Source: Bacillota bacterium (GTDB lineage: Bacteria > Armatimonadota > HRBIN16). From it: a stretch of DNA of 64,000 nt. The stretch is taken from NCBI GenBank assembly GCA_023511455.1, contig JAIMBJ010000003.1:121093-185092 (forward strand). Reading direction: 5' to 3'. Below the pieces are notes generated by a model. That model did no database searches. It saw only the letters and a list, made by a program, of their open reading frames with translations, and had not been told where the DNA came from. Below are positions 16,017-23,902 of the stretch, piece after piece (position 1 is the stretch's first letter; each line of letters opens with the position of its first letter). Position numbers and translations under genes: made by a program.

Positions 16017-17477
16017 TCACGGACTATCCGCCCACCACACTTCCAGCTTGGGGCGTCCCTCCACGTTCCAGTCACCGGTATCGGACGAGACGAAGTATTT
16101 GCCGCTGTGGTAATCGGAGTCTGCACTGTAAAGGATTAAACGCAGTGGCTCCTTGCGGGCATAGGCGCGCGCCACGGCGTACGAGACGTCCCACGTGCGC
16201 GGCACGCCAGGCCATCCCGGATGGCTGGCAAGAGGCTCCACCCAGCTGCCTCCGATGTTCTCAAGTGCCAGCGGTGCGCTGTTCCACGTGATGGTATCCT
16301 CACGCCAGTCCGCGGCGGCAATCAGCACCTGAATCCACGACGGTCGCGCCTCGCCCGGTCCGCCCGAGTTGCCGAAATGATACAGGGTCAGCCTTGCCGA
16401 CACGATAGATTTGCCCGGCGGGATGGAGTCCAGCGGAAACGTGACATAGTATTTGGAGAAGCATGGCCAGTCCGCCACGTCCGACTGGTTCTGGATGTTA
16501 AAATCGGGGGCGCGACCGTAATTGCGGTTGCCCCACTCGTTCCAGATGTGATACTCGTCACCCGGGCACTGGTTGGAGATGGTGCCGCCGACGTCGGCAT
16601 CTGGCACGAGTGGGCTGTTTTCCTGAGGGCGGCGTATCAGAGTGTAGCCATTTGGGTTCGCCGTCGCGCGGTAGGTCGGCAGTCCGAAACGCAGGAAGCC
16701 CCAGCACACTGCGCTGTTTTGCGACGCGCCGGGCGGCCACGATTGGTAGGTCGTAGGCGGCGTGCGAGGGTCATCACGGTCGTGCAGCAGCACCGCCATC
16801 CGCCAGACCGTGCCCTCTGGGGGCGCACCACCCACCTCCAGACTGCTGAAGGGAATGGTAAACCCCATTGCCCAGCCGCGGTCGGTGTCATCGTCGTTGT
16901 TGATGGCGTTGCCCCGCCAGCCGGGAACCGTCCGCACGGGAACCTGCACCGCCTGCCAGCCTGTCGGGCTTCCCCGATACACCGCGCGGTGCGCTTCGCT
17001 GGAATCGCCCGACAGCTGCGCCACAAACCGCCAGCTGGCTGCGGACAGCCTGTCCTGCCCCGATGTGTCGATACCCGATGTGTCGATAAGGAGTGTCACC
17101 GCGTCCCACTGGGTGAGTGTGTCTGGCGTGGGGTTCTCGTCATACCAGAGATGGCGGTCGAAGACAGCGATGTAGACGTACAGCTCGTTCGCGTTATAGC
17201 CCACGCGGATGTCCGCGTAGTTTTGTGAGGGAGAGACCCTGCCGAACCATGCAATCGCCGTTTGCCCAAAGGGAATCTCGCCTGCGAAACGGGGGGCGTT
17301 GATGCGGGGCAGGGAATCGGCGTCGCAACGGGGGCGCGGCACCACCTCCGGTACCAGCGAGGACGAGGAACACCCCTGAAGCGCCACGAACACAGCTGCC
17401 GCTACCGTCACGCCCCCAGCAAACGCCAGCGTCCACACTCGCCTGCCAAATGCATGGATACTGTGTTTAGCGAACAT
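16017..17477 (-). CDS. Lipoprotein with CBM9-like and DNRLRE-type domains
   Basis: 486 aa. A positively charged N-terminus, a hydrophobic helix and a lipobox LQGC with acylated C36 mark an exported lipoprotein. Residues about 50-260 resemble the CBM9/DOMON-like sugar or haem-binding sandwich (YADIRVGYNANELYVYIAV). The C-terminal about 180 residues match the DNRLRE type (YYVTFPLDSIPPGKSIVSA, then ITWNSAP), a cell-surface beta-sandwich. It overlaps the upstream propeller gene by 11 bp, so the two are coupled. Likely a surface binding protein; the ligand is unknown. Confidence 0.78.
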   Translation of the reverse strand: MFAKHSIHAFGRRVWTLAFAGGVTVAAAVFVALQGCSSSSLVPEVVPRPRCDADSLPRINAPRFAGEIPFGQTAIAWFGRVSPSQNYADIRVGYNANELYVYIAVFDRHLWYDENPTPDTLTQWDAVTLLIDTSGIDTSGQDRLSAASWRFVAQLSGDSSEAHRAVYRGSPTGWQAVQVPVRTVPGWRGNAINNDDDTDRGWAMGFTIPFSSLEVGGAPPEGTVWRMAVLLHDRDDPRTPPTTYQSWPPGASQNSAVCWGFLRFGLPTYRATANPNGYTLIRRPQENSPLVPDADVGGTISNQCPGDEYHIWNEWGNRNYGRAPDFNIQNQSDVADWPCFSKYYVTFPLDSIPPGKSIVSARLTLYHFGNSGGPGEARPSWIQVLIAAADWREDTITWNSAPLALENIGGSWVEPLASHPGWPGVPRTWDVSYAVARAYARKEPLRLILYSADSDYHSGKYFVSSDTGDWNVEGRPKLEVWWADSP

Positions 17478-19551
17478 CCGTGCTGTTCCCCTGTGCTAAA
17501 GTGGTGACCCGGATTTGAGCGGGTGTGGTGGCATAGATGCACGGGTCGCCCTGATACCAGGCGATGGTTCCAGTGACTTCCACAGGCTGTCCCACATGGT
17601 ACATCTGTTCCGGGGTGCGCGGGAAGTTGCCCCAGTGTTGCCGATGGATTATCACCTTAAAGGTGCCCCGATGCGGGTTGGAGAAACCCAACAACACCTG
17701 CTTGCGGTTGTTGAACACGAACCGAAGCGTGCCTTTGACGGTGACTGTCTGCCCGTCCCACTGACGCGCTGCGGTATGGGGGATGACCGCGACAGCAACA
17801 GGGGTGACCACCCTGCGTGGTTGCTGAACTGCAGGGCGCGGGGCGCGGGACGCCTGTGGGTTGCCGCTGGTCAGCGCGACAATGGCGCCGTCGCAGCTGC
17901 GGAAGTAGACGTTGTTGTTGCTGACCACCCATACAGCGTATTCGCTCCAGTAGCGGTCGTAGACGGCTCCCTGATTGTAGTAGATGTAGAAGCCGAAATC
18001 GTACCCGCGCGTGTTGAACAGTCCACTGGAGCAGTAGTGGGATGGGCTGAAGCTGCACCCACCGTCATCCTGCGAGGTCGCCACTGTCGCCAGTCGCTGG
18101 CTGGTAATCTTGTTGGTGAAGCTGCCTCTGGCGTCTGAGCGGTCCAGAATACGCAGCGCGAAGCCCGCCTCCCAGTGTCCGCCAAACAGGATGTCGCCCG
18201 ACATGGATACGTTCGGCTGTTCGTCGGTCAGTAGGAAGGGAGCGTCCGAGCCAGGAGGCCAGTCGAAATGGATGAATCGAATGTCGCCACCTTGAAGCCC
18301 AGGCACAGTCGCGTTGTCCAGCACCATCTCACCGAAGTGCGAATCCCAGCGCGGGTCATAGGCGTGTTTGGCGCGCACCACGGTGTAGACCACCTCCTTG
18401 CCGTTGGGAAGCCGTTTGACCACCGGCTGCGGTCCCATCGGGAGGTAATCGCTGTCGCCGTAGCCGCCGTGCCCCACGTTGGCGATGAAGGGTCTTGCGC
18501 CGTCGTCAAGGCGCAGTACAAACAACGCCTGATGGGTGGGATTGTTCTGTAACATCTGACGGATGGCGGAGTTGGTCTGAGGCCAGTCATGCCACAGGTA
18601 TTGCCAGGGCAGGCGTACCTTCACCAGCACGTAGCCCGCGCTATCGGCGATAACGGGCCAGCCGTATCGGTATTCCACAGGGTCGGTGAAGTTGAGGTTG
18701 GGATGCACAGGGCGGACGCGCCATCGCTGCGTGCCATCGGCGTTGCGGATGGCGTGGACGAACAGGTCGGGTTCTGTCGCCACCACAATCAGGTCACGCG
18801 AGGCGGAGTAGGCAGGCGGAACCGCCACCACCACATTCGCCCCGGCGTTATACGCCCAAATCTGCTGCATGTTCTGCTTATTGACCGCATATACCGAGTT
18901 GCCCATCGAGAAGACCACGCGGTCGCGCAGCAGGATAGGCGGTAACGGCAGGTCGCTGCGTTTGCCTGAGTTGCACTGCGCCAGAATCACGCCGTCGGTG
19001 GCGCGTAATTTGTAAAGGATACCGTTAGACGAGACCACAAACACCGACTGCGTCTCGTGGTCGTATGCCACTGTCGACCGCACGTCGCCGATGCCGCCTC
19101 GCCGCCAAACCTGCTGCCCCGTGTCTTCCCGAAGCGCGAACACACCGTCCACGCCAGCCGCGATATATACCCGTCCGCCGCCGGTAACCGGTTGCACATT
19201 GCGGGGCAGGGAACCGCTGGAGGTTACCTTCGCCACCCTTCCGCCAGCGTCCACGCCGTTCCAAATCCAGCGGAGGCGCCAGGGGTATGGCACTGTCTGC
19301 GCAGTATAGCCGGTGTGCTGGGCATCGTGGGCATGCTGACTCCACTCTGCAGGGTTTTCCGGTACGACCGGTGTGGGTGTTGGGCGCGGACGTGGAGGAC
19401 GGGGACGCGGCGAACGCGGTGGAAAAGCCGACGCAGGGCGGTATCCATCGTCGGGCGGGACGTAGGCTCGCGCACCGACCAGTACGACCGCCACCAGAGA
19501 CATTACTCCGACTATCGCCGCCAACAAGAGCGACCACTGCCGCAACCGCAT
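17467..19551 (-). CDS. PQQ-type beta-propeller protein with C-terminal OB-fold-like domain
   Basis: 694 aa from the ATG at 19551, chosen because of the GGAGGAGG 10 nt upstream; a longer in-frame start lacks such a site. An N-terminal signal anchor (about 6-28) and a Pro/Arg-rich linker come first. WxxxxxDGVFALREDTGQQVW-like blades of a PQQ/quinoprotein propeller follow, then a C-terminal segment (about 590-690: TVTVKGTLRFVFNNRKQVLL, then PVEVTGTIAWY) that reads like an OB-fold. No catalytic residues of quinoprotein dehydrogenases are evident, so it is probably structural or binding rather than an oxidase. It is the first of the coupled reverse-strand run and overlaps the lipoprotein gene. Confidence 0.75.
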   Translation of the reverse strand: MRLRQWSLLLAAIVGVMSLVAVVLVGARAYVPPDDGYRPASAFPPRSPRPRPPRPRPTPTPVVPENPAEWSQHAHDAQHTGYTAQTVPYPWRLRWIWNGVDAGGRVAKVTSSGSLPRNVQPVTGGGRVYIAAGVDGVFALREDTGQQVWRRGGIGDVRSTVAYDHETQSVFVVSSNGILYKLRATDGVILAQCNSGKRSDLPLPPILLRDRVVFSMGNSVYAVNKQNMQQIWAYNAGANVVVAVPPAYSASRDLIVVATEPDLFVHAIRNADGTQRWRVRPVHPNLNFTDPVEYRYGWPVIADSAGYVLVKVRLPWQYLWHDWPQTNSAIRQMLQNNPTHQALFVLRLDDGARPFIANVGHGGYGDSDYLPMGPQPVVKRLPNGKEVVYTVVRAKHAYDPRWDSHFGEMVLDNATVPGLQGGDIRFIHFDWPPGSDAPFLLTDEQPNVSMSGDILFGGHWEAGFALRILDRSDARGSFTNKITSQRLATVATSQDDGGCSFSPSHYCSSGLFNTRGYDFGFYIYYNQGAVYDRYWSEYAVWVVSNNNVYFRSCDGAIVALTSGNPQASRAPRPAVQQPRRVVTPVAVAVIPHTAARQWDGQTVTVKGTLRFVFNNRKQVLLGFSNPHRGTFKVIIHRQHWGNFPRTPEQMYHVGQPVEVTGTIAWYQGDPCIYATTPAQIRVTTLAQGNSTDVR

Positions 19552-19647
19552 TTTGCCAAGACCTCCTCCCTGTGAATCGTGTCTGCATCTGCCCATAGAG
19601 AATGTTCGGCAGAATGCACCGTGTGCATGACAGGATTTTCGTTACGG

Positions 19648-20010
19648 TTACGTTAAACTTTCTTGGTCGGCAACATAGCTGGCGGTAACCACCGAGTAGA
19701 TTCCGCCGCGCACGTTAAACTCACCGGTCACCGTCATGCGTCGGGGCTGGCACACCGCCACGAGGTCATCCAGTATCTTGTTCACCACAGCCTCGTAGAA
19801 GATGCCCTGATTGCGATAGGCGAAGAAGTAGTATTTGAGCGATTTCAGCTCCACGCACTTCTTGTCTGGCACATATTCGATCGTGATGGTGGCGAAATCC
19901 GGGTTACCCGTTTTGGGGCACACCGAGGTGAACTCAGCACAGACATGTTTAATCACATAATCTCGGTCGGGATACGGGTTGTCGAATACTTCCAGGATGC
20001 TCCTGTCCAT
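19648..20010 (-). CDS. queF: NADPH-dependent 7-cyano-7-deazaguanine reductase (preQ0 reductase)
   Basis: 120 aa, the short unimodular (YkvM-type) form. It reduces the nitrile of preQ0 to the amine preQ1 in queuosine synthesis. The catalytic Cys is C31 ([11 protein letters not shown]), the proton donor is D38, and the QueF signature [20 protein letters not shown] spans 54-73. The start at 20010 follows GGAGGAAGC; the longer in-frame ORF extends into a broken upstream gene and is rejected. No other queuosine gene is in the window. The next gene (propeller) is 96 bp away. Confidence 0.95.
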   Translation of the reverse strand: MDRSILEVFDNPYPDRDYVIKHVCAEFTSVCPKTGNPDFATITIEYVPDKKCVELKSLKYYFFAYRNQGIFYEAVVNKILDDLVAVCQPRRMTVTGEFNVRGGIYSVVTASYVADQESLT

Positions 20011-20056
20011 TCGCTTCCTCCACGTTGTCGGTGCTATTCCTATTGTACCTGTTGGT

Positions 20057-20603
20057 CTAATAGAACGCCAGCCCGCTGCTGTAGCGCAGGGAGACGCCAA
20101 GCAGGTCCTCGCCAGTGGAGCTGTGCAGGTAGAACACAGAGTACTCGGCAGGGTGGTTTGGCTCGCGGCAACGTACAAACGCGCCGTAGGCGTGGTTTGT
20201 CAGGGTGCTTGGGAAGGTGTATTCTACTTGAACCGCGAAAGTGTCTGAGAGAGCGCACGCATCGGTGTATCGAGCCGGCGTTTTTCGTGCGATAATTGCA
20301 GCAACTCCCGTGCTGCCGCCTGTCGTTGCGGAGATAGGTCTATGCGTAGCGCGAAGCCAAACGCCTGCGTGTCTTGCGAGGCTGTCCGTGCAAACTGTAT
20401 CGCTCCGTCTATGCCCAAAGTGTAGTCGCTATAGCTCGTTTCTGGTAATAGTCGCGAATAGACAGTTGCTGCTCCGTGCTGCGCGCCACCAGCGAGAAGT
20501 TGCACATCTCGTGTACCGCTTCTTCCACCTGTTGCCCACTCAGCGGTTCACCAATCTGGCGCAGCAAATTTGTCGCGGCGAGTTTTTCTCGAAATTTCCC
20601 CAT
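20057..20603 (-). pseudogene. Broken gene of unknown function (two frameshifts)
   Basis: Three consecutive reverse-strand frames read as one protein: 20603 to about 20460 (GKFREKLAATNLLRQIGEPL), about 20460 to 20260 (LGIDGAIQFARTASQ, GFALRIDLSPQRQ), and about 20255 to the stop at 20057-20059 ([37 protein letters not shown]). Both shifts have the same sign and each equals loss of one base, giving about 181 residues if repaired. No family recognised and no signal peptide. Composition is less GC-rich than the neighbours. It is either decayed DNA or two assembly indels. Confidence 0.55.
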
Positions 20604-20669
20604 CACAGGTGTTAGGTACCGCCGTTGTGGTGCGTTTGTTTATCAAAACACCACACGGAGGGTACCGGG

Positions 20670-20834
20670 ATGTATATTCCTGCCGACCTGGCGTACAGGG
20701 GCGCACAGATGGTGCGCGCATTTCTGGAGCAGATGGAAGAGTTTGGACGCTCCCACGCGCTGTCGTGCCGCGAGATGTGCGCCCTTGCTGGTGAAGCATT
20801 GTTTCTCTACCGCTACACGAACACCGAAAACTGA
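20670..20834 (+). CDS. 54-aa protein of unknown function
   Basis: Start ATG at 20670 with CGGAGGG 8 nt upstream. The 54-residue product is mostly helical (MYIPADLAYRGAQMVRAFLE, then SCREMCALAGEALFLYRY), with two Cys and no membrane span. It is followed at once by a strong Rho-independent terminator, which argues that this is a real short transcript. It lies between the broken gene and the convergent oxidoreductase gene. Family not recognised. Confidence 0.55.
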   Translation: MYIPADLAYRGAQMVRAFLEQMEEFGRSHALSCREMCALAGEALFLYRYTNTEN

Positions 20835-20852
20835 GGTGGTTCTGTGCGGTGG

Positions 20853-20894
20853 GCGGGTAGAGGCACGTCCCCCCGACCTCTACCCGCTTTTTTT
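20853..20894 (+). terminator. Rho-independent terminator
   Basis: An 11-bp perfect stem GCGGGTAGAGG/CCTCTACCCGC is followed by seven T. It ends just before the convergent oxidoreductase stop. Confidence 0.9.
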
Positions 20895-20897
20895 CGC

Positions 20898-22208
20898 TCA
20901 GAGGATCCATCCTTTGCGATAGGCAGGACGGATGAGTTTGTCTGCCTTCGGGCTGTTGACTGCCTTCATGCGTCTGGCATCCCAGTTGATACGCTCGCCG
21001 GTGATGATTGCCAGGTTGCCCAGCAGGGCGGTTTCGGTGAGCGCGCTGGCGTAGTCGAAGTTGGACATGGCAGCTGATCCGCCCTTGCAGGCGATAATCC
21101 ACTCCTGGTGGTGCCCCGGCGAGCGCGGGATGGAGGGTGCTGGCGGCTGATAACTGGCGAATTTGTCGCGGGGCAACAGCACAAAGGGCGTGCCGTAGTC
21201 GCCCGGGCTGTACAGTGTGCCCTCGCTACCGATAAGCAGCAAGCCGCTACTCGCCATCTGCTCGCCCTGCAAAAGTTCGACGGGCGGCTTCTGTCCACCG
21301 TCATACCACACCATCTTGCAGGGTGGCAGGTCGCCGCGCTGGGGGAACTGGTAGCGTACGATGGACCACTTCGGGAACGTCTCGCCGTTGACGCCTGAGG
21401 TTTCGGCTTCAATCGATATGGGGTCGCGCAGGTTCAGCGCCCAGAACGCCATGTTCATGGTGTGGCACGCCATGTCGCCAATTGCCCCTGTGCCGAAGTC
21501 GATCCAGCCGCGCCAGTTGAACGGGTGGTAGGCATCGTGATATGGTCGCTTTGGTGCGGGGCCCAGCCACAGGTCCCAGTCCAGACCATCAGGGATAATA
21601 GACTCCTCCTTCGGACGCTCAATGCCCTGAGGCCAGACGGGACGGTTACTCCACACATGAATCTCGGTCACTTTGCCCAGCACACCCGACTGGATGACCT
21701 CTACGCCCTGGCGCAGTTCGTTAGAGGCGGTACCCTGATTGCCCATCTGCGTCGCGACCTTATAACGGCGTGCTAAGTCGCGCAGCATCCTCGCCTCCCA
21801 GATAGTGCGGGTAAGGGGTTTCTCGCAGTACACGTGTTTGCCCATGCGTATTGCCATTGCGGCTGCCACTGCGTGCGTGTGGTCGGGTGTACTCACCACC
21901 ACGGCATCGATCTGGTTGCGCATCTGCTCCAGCATCTTGCGGAAGTCTTTGTAAAACCTGGCATTCGGGCAAGCCTGTCGCGCGCTGTGGGCAAGCCGCT
22001 CATCCACATCGCACAGCGCGACGATGTTTTCGCTCAGCACGCCGTCCAGATTACCACGCCCTCTGCCACCTGCACCAATCATGGCGATGTGCAGCTTCTC
22101 ATTCTGCGGCAAGCCGAACACCATTTTGCTGTCCCGCAGGAACAGAAAACTAAAGCCTCCTATAGCAGCACCCTTCAGAAAGGTACGCCGATCCATCTTC
22201 CGCGACAT
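20898..22208 (-). CDS. Gfo/Idh/MocA oxidoreductase with Tat-type leader
   Basis: 436 aa. The N-terminus carries a twin-arginine-like leader (MDRRTFLKGAAIGGFSFLFL), so the enzyme is probably exported folded with its NAD(P). The Rossmann motif IAMIGAGGRGRGN, the EKP motif (CEKPLTRT) and the W/H-rich C-terminal domain (GAIGDMACHTMNMAFWAL) follow. This subgroup (glucose-fructose oxidoreductase-like, Tat-exported) is abundant in Planctomycetota and Armatimonadota and acts on sugars or their derivatives. The start ATG at 22208 has GGAGGTAGCGG upstream. It stands alone. Confidence 0.88.
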   Translation of the reverse strand: MSRKMDRRTFLKGAAIGGFSFLFLRDSKMVFGLPQNEKLHIAMIGAGGRGRGNLDGVLSENIVALCDVDERLAHSARQACPNARFYKDFRKMLEQMRNQIDAVVVSTPDHTHAVAAAMAIRMGKHVYCEKPLTRTIWEARMLRDLARRYKVATQMGNQGTASNELRQGVEVIQSGVLGKVTEIHVWSNRPVWPQGIERPKEESIIPDGLDWDLWLGPAPKRPYHDAYHPFNWRGWIDFGTGAIGDMACHTMNMAFWALNLRDPISIEAETSGVNGETFPKWSIVRYQFPQRGDLPPCKMVWYDGGQKPPVELLQGEQMASSGLLLIGSEGTLYSPGDYGTPFVLLPRDKFASYQPPAPSIPRSPGHHQEWIIACKGGSAAMSNFDYASALTETALLGNLAIITGERINWDARRMKAVNSPKADKLIRPAYRKGWIL

Positions 22209-22211
22209 CAC

Positions 22212-22606
22212 TCCGCTACCTCCTTTGTGTTTCCAGCGTTTAAGGGTGTCTTCCCAGATAATCTGTAGTCCTTTTTGCGTCTGTCTCGTGAGAATCCTGC
22301 TAGCGTTTCCGGATTCCGTCGGGCGTTATACTTGTAGCATGCCATCCTGCAGGTGGTCCGTCATGCCTCATTTGCTGGCGAGGACGAGGCTTGCCCACAC
22401 GGGTTTCTCCCTGCGGTGTCTTTATCATGGCTTTCAAGAGATAGTATTTATTACTACAGAAAATCTGCTCTAAAGTTCTGCGCGATATACTCCGAAAATG
22501 CACAGGTGGAGAACCTTAATTCCTGCGGGCACACGGCTGGTACGGGTGCGGTGGTTGAGAGGGTCGTGTTGCCAGCACAAAGCGCTTGTAAGGAGGAAAC
22601 GGAAAC
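22212..22606. other. 395-bp divergent spacer
   Basis: Lies between the reverse-strand oxidoreductase and the forward porin. It holds the ribosome site of the former, a possible forward -10 TATACT at 22486-22491 without a convincing -35, and a G-rich leader of about 110 nt before the porin. No convincing ORF, riboswitch or repeat was seen. Confidence 0.4.
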
Positions 22607-23878
22607 ATGCGTTTGTCTGTTTTTGCAGTTGCTGCCGTTGTTTTCAGCTGCACATTCGGCGGATGGCTGACAGCAAGTGCGGGGCAGTCATCGCCCGCGA
22701 GCAAAGCCATCAGCTTCAACGCCGAATGGAGACTGCGGTATGAAGACCGTGCTTGCACCGATTTTTGCTCGATGAATCAGAAAGACCCGCAGGACGAACT
22801 CAGCCGCGTTCGGCTGAACTTCGTTGCAACCGCTTCACCGAACACCCGGTTCGTGGCACGCCTCCAACACTCTTACAGGCGGAACAGCCTCAATGGGAGT
22901 GCGGATACGCAGGAGAAGAGTGGTTTCCAGCAGCTTTATCTGGACACCGCGTGGGGCAATGTGACCCTGCGTCTCGGAAGACAGGAGCTGGGCTACGGCG
23001 ATTACCGATTGCTGATACTTTCGAACTGGGACAACATCGGCTATACGTGGGATGCCGTTCGTCTCGGGGTGAAGGGCAGTCGCTGGCAAGCCGATTTGCT
23101 CTACGGCAGGCCGGGCATGTTCCCTACCAGCACCACGCATCCGGTGCTTTATGGTATTTATGCCACCTGTAAACCCTCTTCCCGCTGGCAGTCTGATGTC
23201 TATTTGCTGCGCAAGGAGGTGATTGCCTCTGGCGTCCAGCACCGCATCTGGGCAGTGGGAGCGAGACCAGTGGTGCAGCTTGGCAAAGGAGCGAAACTCA
23301 CCGCCGAGGCGGTGTTCCAGACCGGAGAGGTGGGCGCGAAGAACCTCAAGGCGTGGGGCTACTGGGCACGCCTCGAATATGCGCTGAATCGCTGCGGCGA
23401 TACAAAGCTGATTCTGCAACGAGACTTTGCCAGCGGAGGCAACCCTGACGATACCAACTTGCACACCTTTGACCAGTTCTTCGGTACCACCTTCGCGACG
23501 GCAGGGCGCATGGGATTGCAGGGTTGGCGCAACATGAGCGCATGGCGCATCGGTGTCAGCGGCTCTCCCTCACCCCGCTGGCAGTATACTGCGGATATCC
23601 ACCTGAATCGCCTTGCTGACGCCAGAGACTACTGGTATGGCGGCGGAGGTTCACCGATGAAGGGTGCAAGCGGTACGGCTCTGCGCGACCCGACCGGCGC
23701 AGCCGGCACCGAGGTCGGTACGGAGGTGAGCTTCACGCTCAACTATTCGCTATCCCGGGACCTGCAGCTTTCGGCTGGCTATGGACGCTTCATTCCGGGA
23801 CGTTTCGTGCGGGAGACCAACGGCGGCTTCGGTGACCGCACAGAATGGTTTTACCTGCAGACCACTCGCAAGTTCTAA
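22607..23878 (+). CDS. Outer-membrane porin-like protein (alginate-export-like barrel)
   Basis: 423 aa. A signal peptide (about 1-26, cleavage near SAG|QSS) is followed by alternating amphipathic strands typical of a monomeric beta-barrel. The segment FNAEWRLRYEDR, LYLDTAWGNVTLRLGRQELGYGD and a C-terminal aromatic residue (TTRKF) fit the alginate-export/OprE-like type. The terminal Phe is the usual outer-membrane sorting signal. AAGGAGGAAAC precedes the ATG. The product implies a diderm envelope. The substrate is unknown; no periplasmic binding or TonB genes are adjacent. A chemoreceptor gene follows by 24 bp, suggesting a transport/chemosensing link. Confidence 0.8.
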   Translation: MRLSVFAVAAVVFSCTFGGWLTASAGQSSPASKAISFNAEWRLRYEDRACTDFCSMNQKDPQDELSRVRLNFVATASPNTRFVARLQHSYRRNSLNGSADTQEKSGFQQLYLDTAWGNVTLRLGRQELGYGDYRLLILSNWDNIGYTWDAVRLGVKGSRWQADLLYGRPGMFPTSTTHPVLYGIYATCKPSSRWQSDVYLLRKEVIASGVQHRIWAVGARPVVQLGKGAKLTAEAVFQTGEVGAKNLKAWGYWARLEYALNRCGDTKLILQRDFASGGNPDDTNLHTFDQFFGTTFATAGRMGLQGWRNMSAWRIGVSGSPSPRWQYTADIHLNRLADARDYWYGGGGSPMKGASGTALRDPTGAAGTEVGTEVSFTLNYSLSRDLQLSAGYGRFIPGRFVRETNGGFGDRTEWFYLQTTRKF

Positions 23879-23902
23879 GGCAACTGGAGGAGGCTTGAGT
23901 CA

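Noticed and set aside
22300..22503. A 67-aa ORF in the divergent spacer
   Set aside because: No ribosome site, Arg/Gln-rich low-information sequence and no family resemblance.
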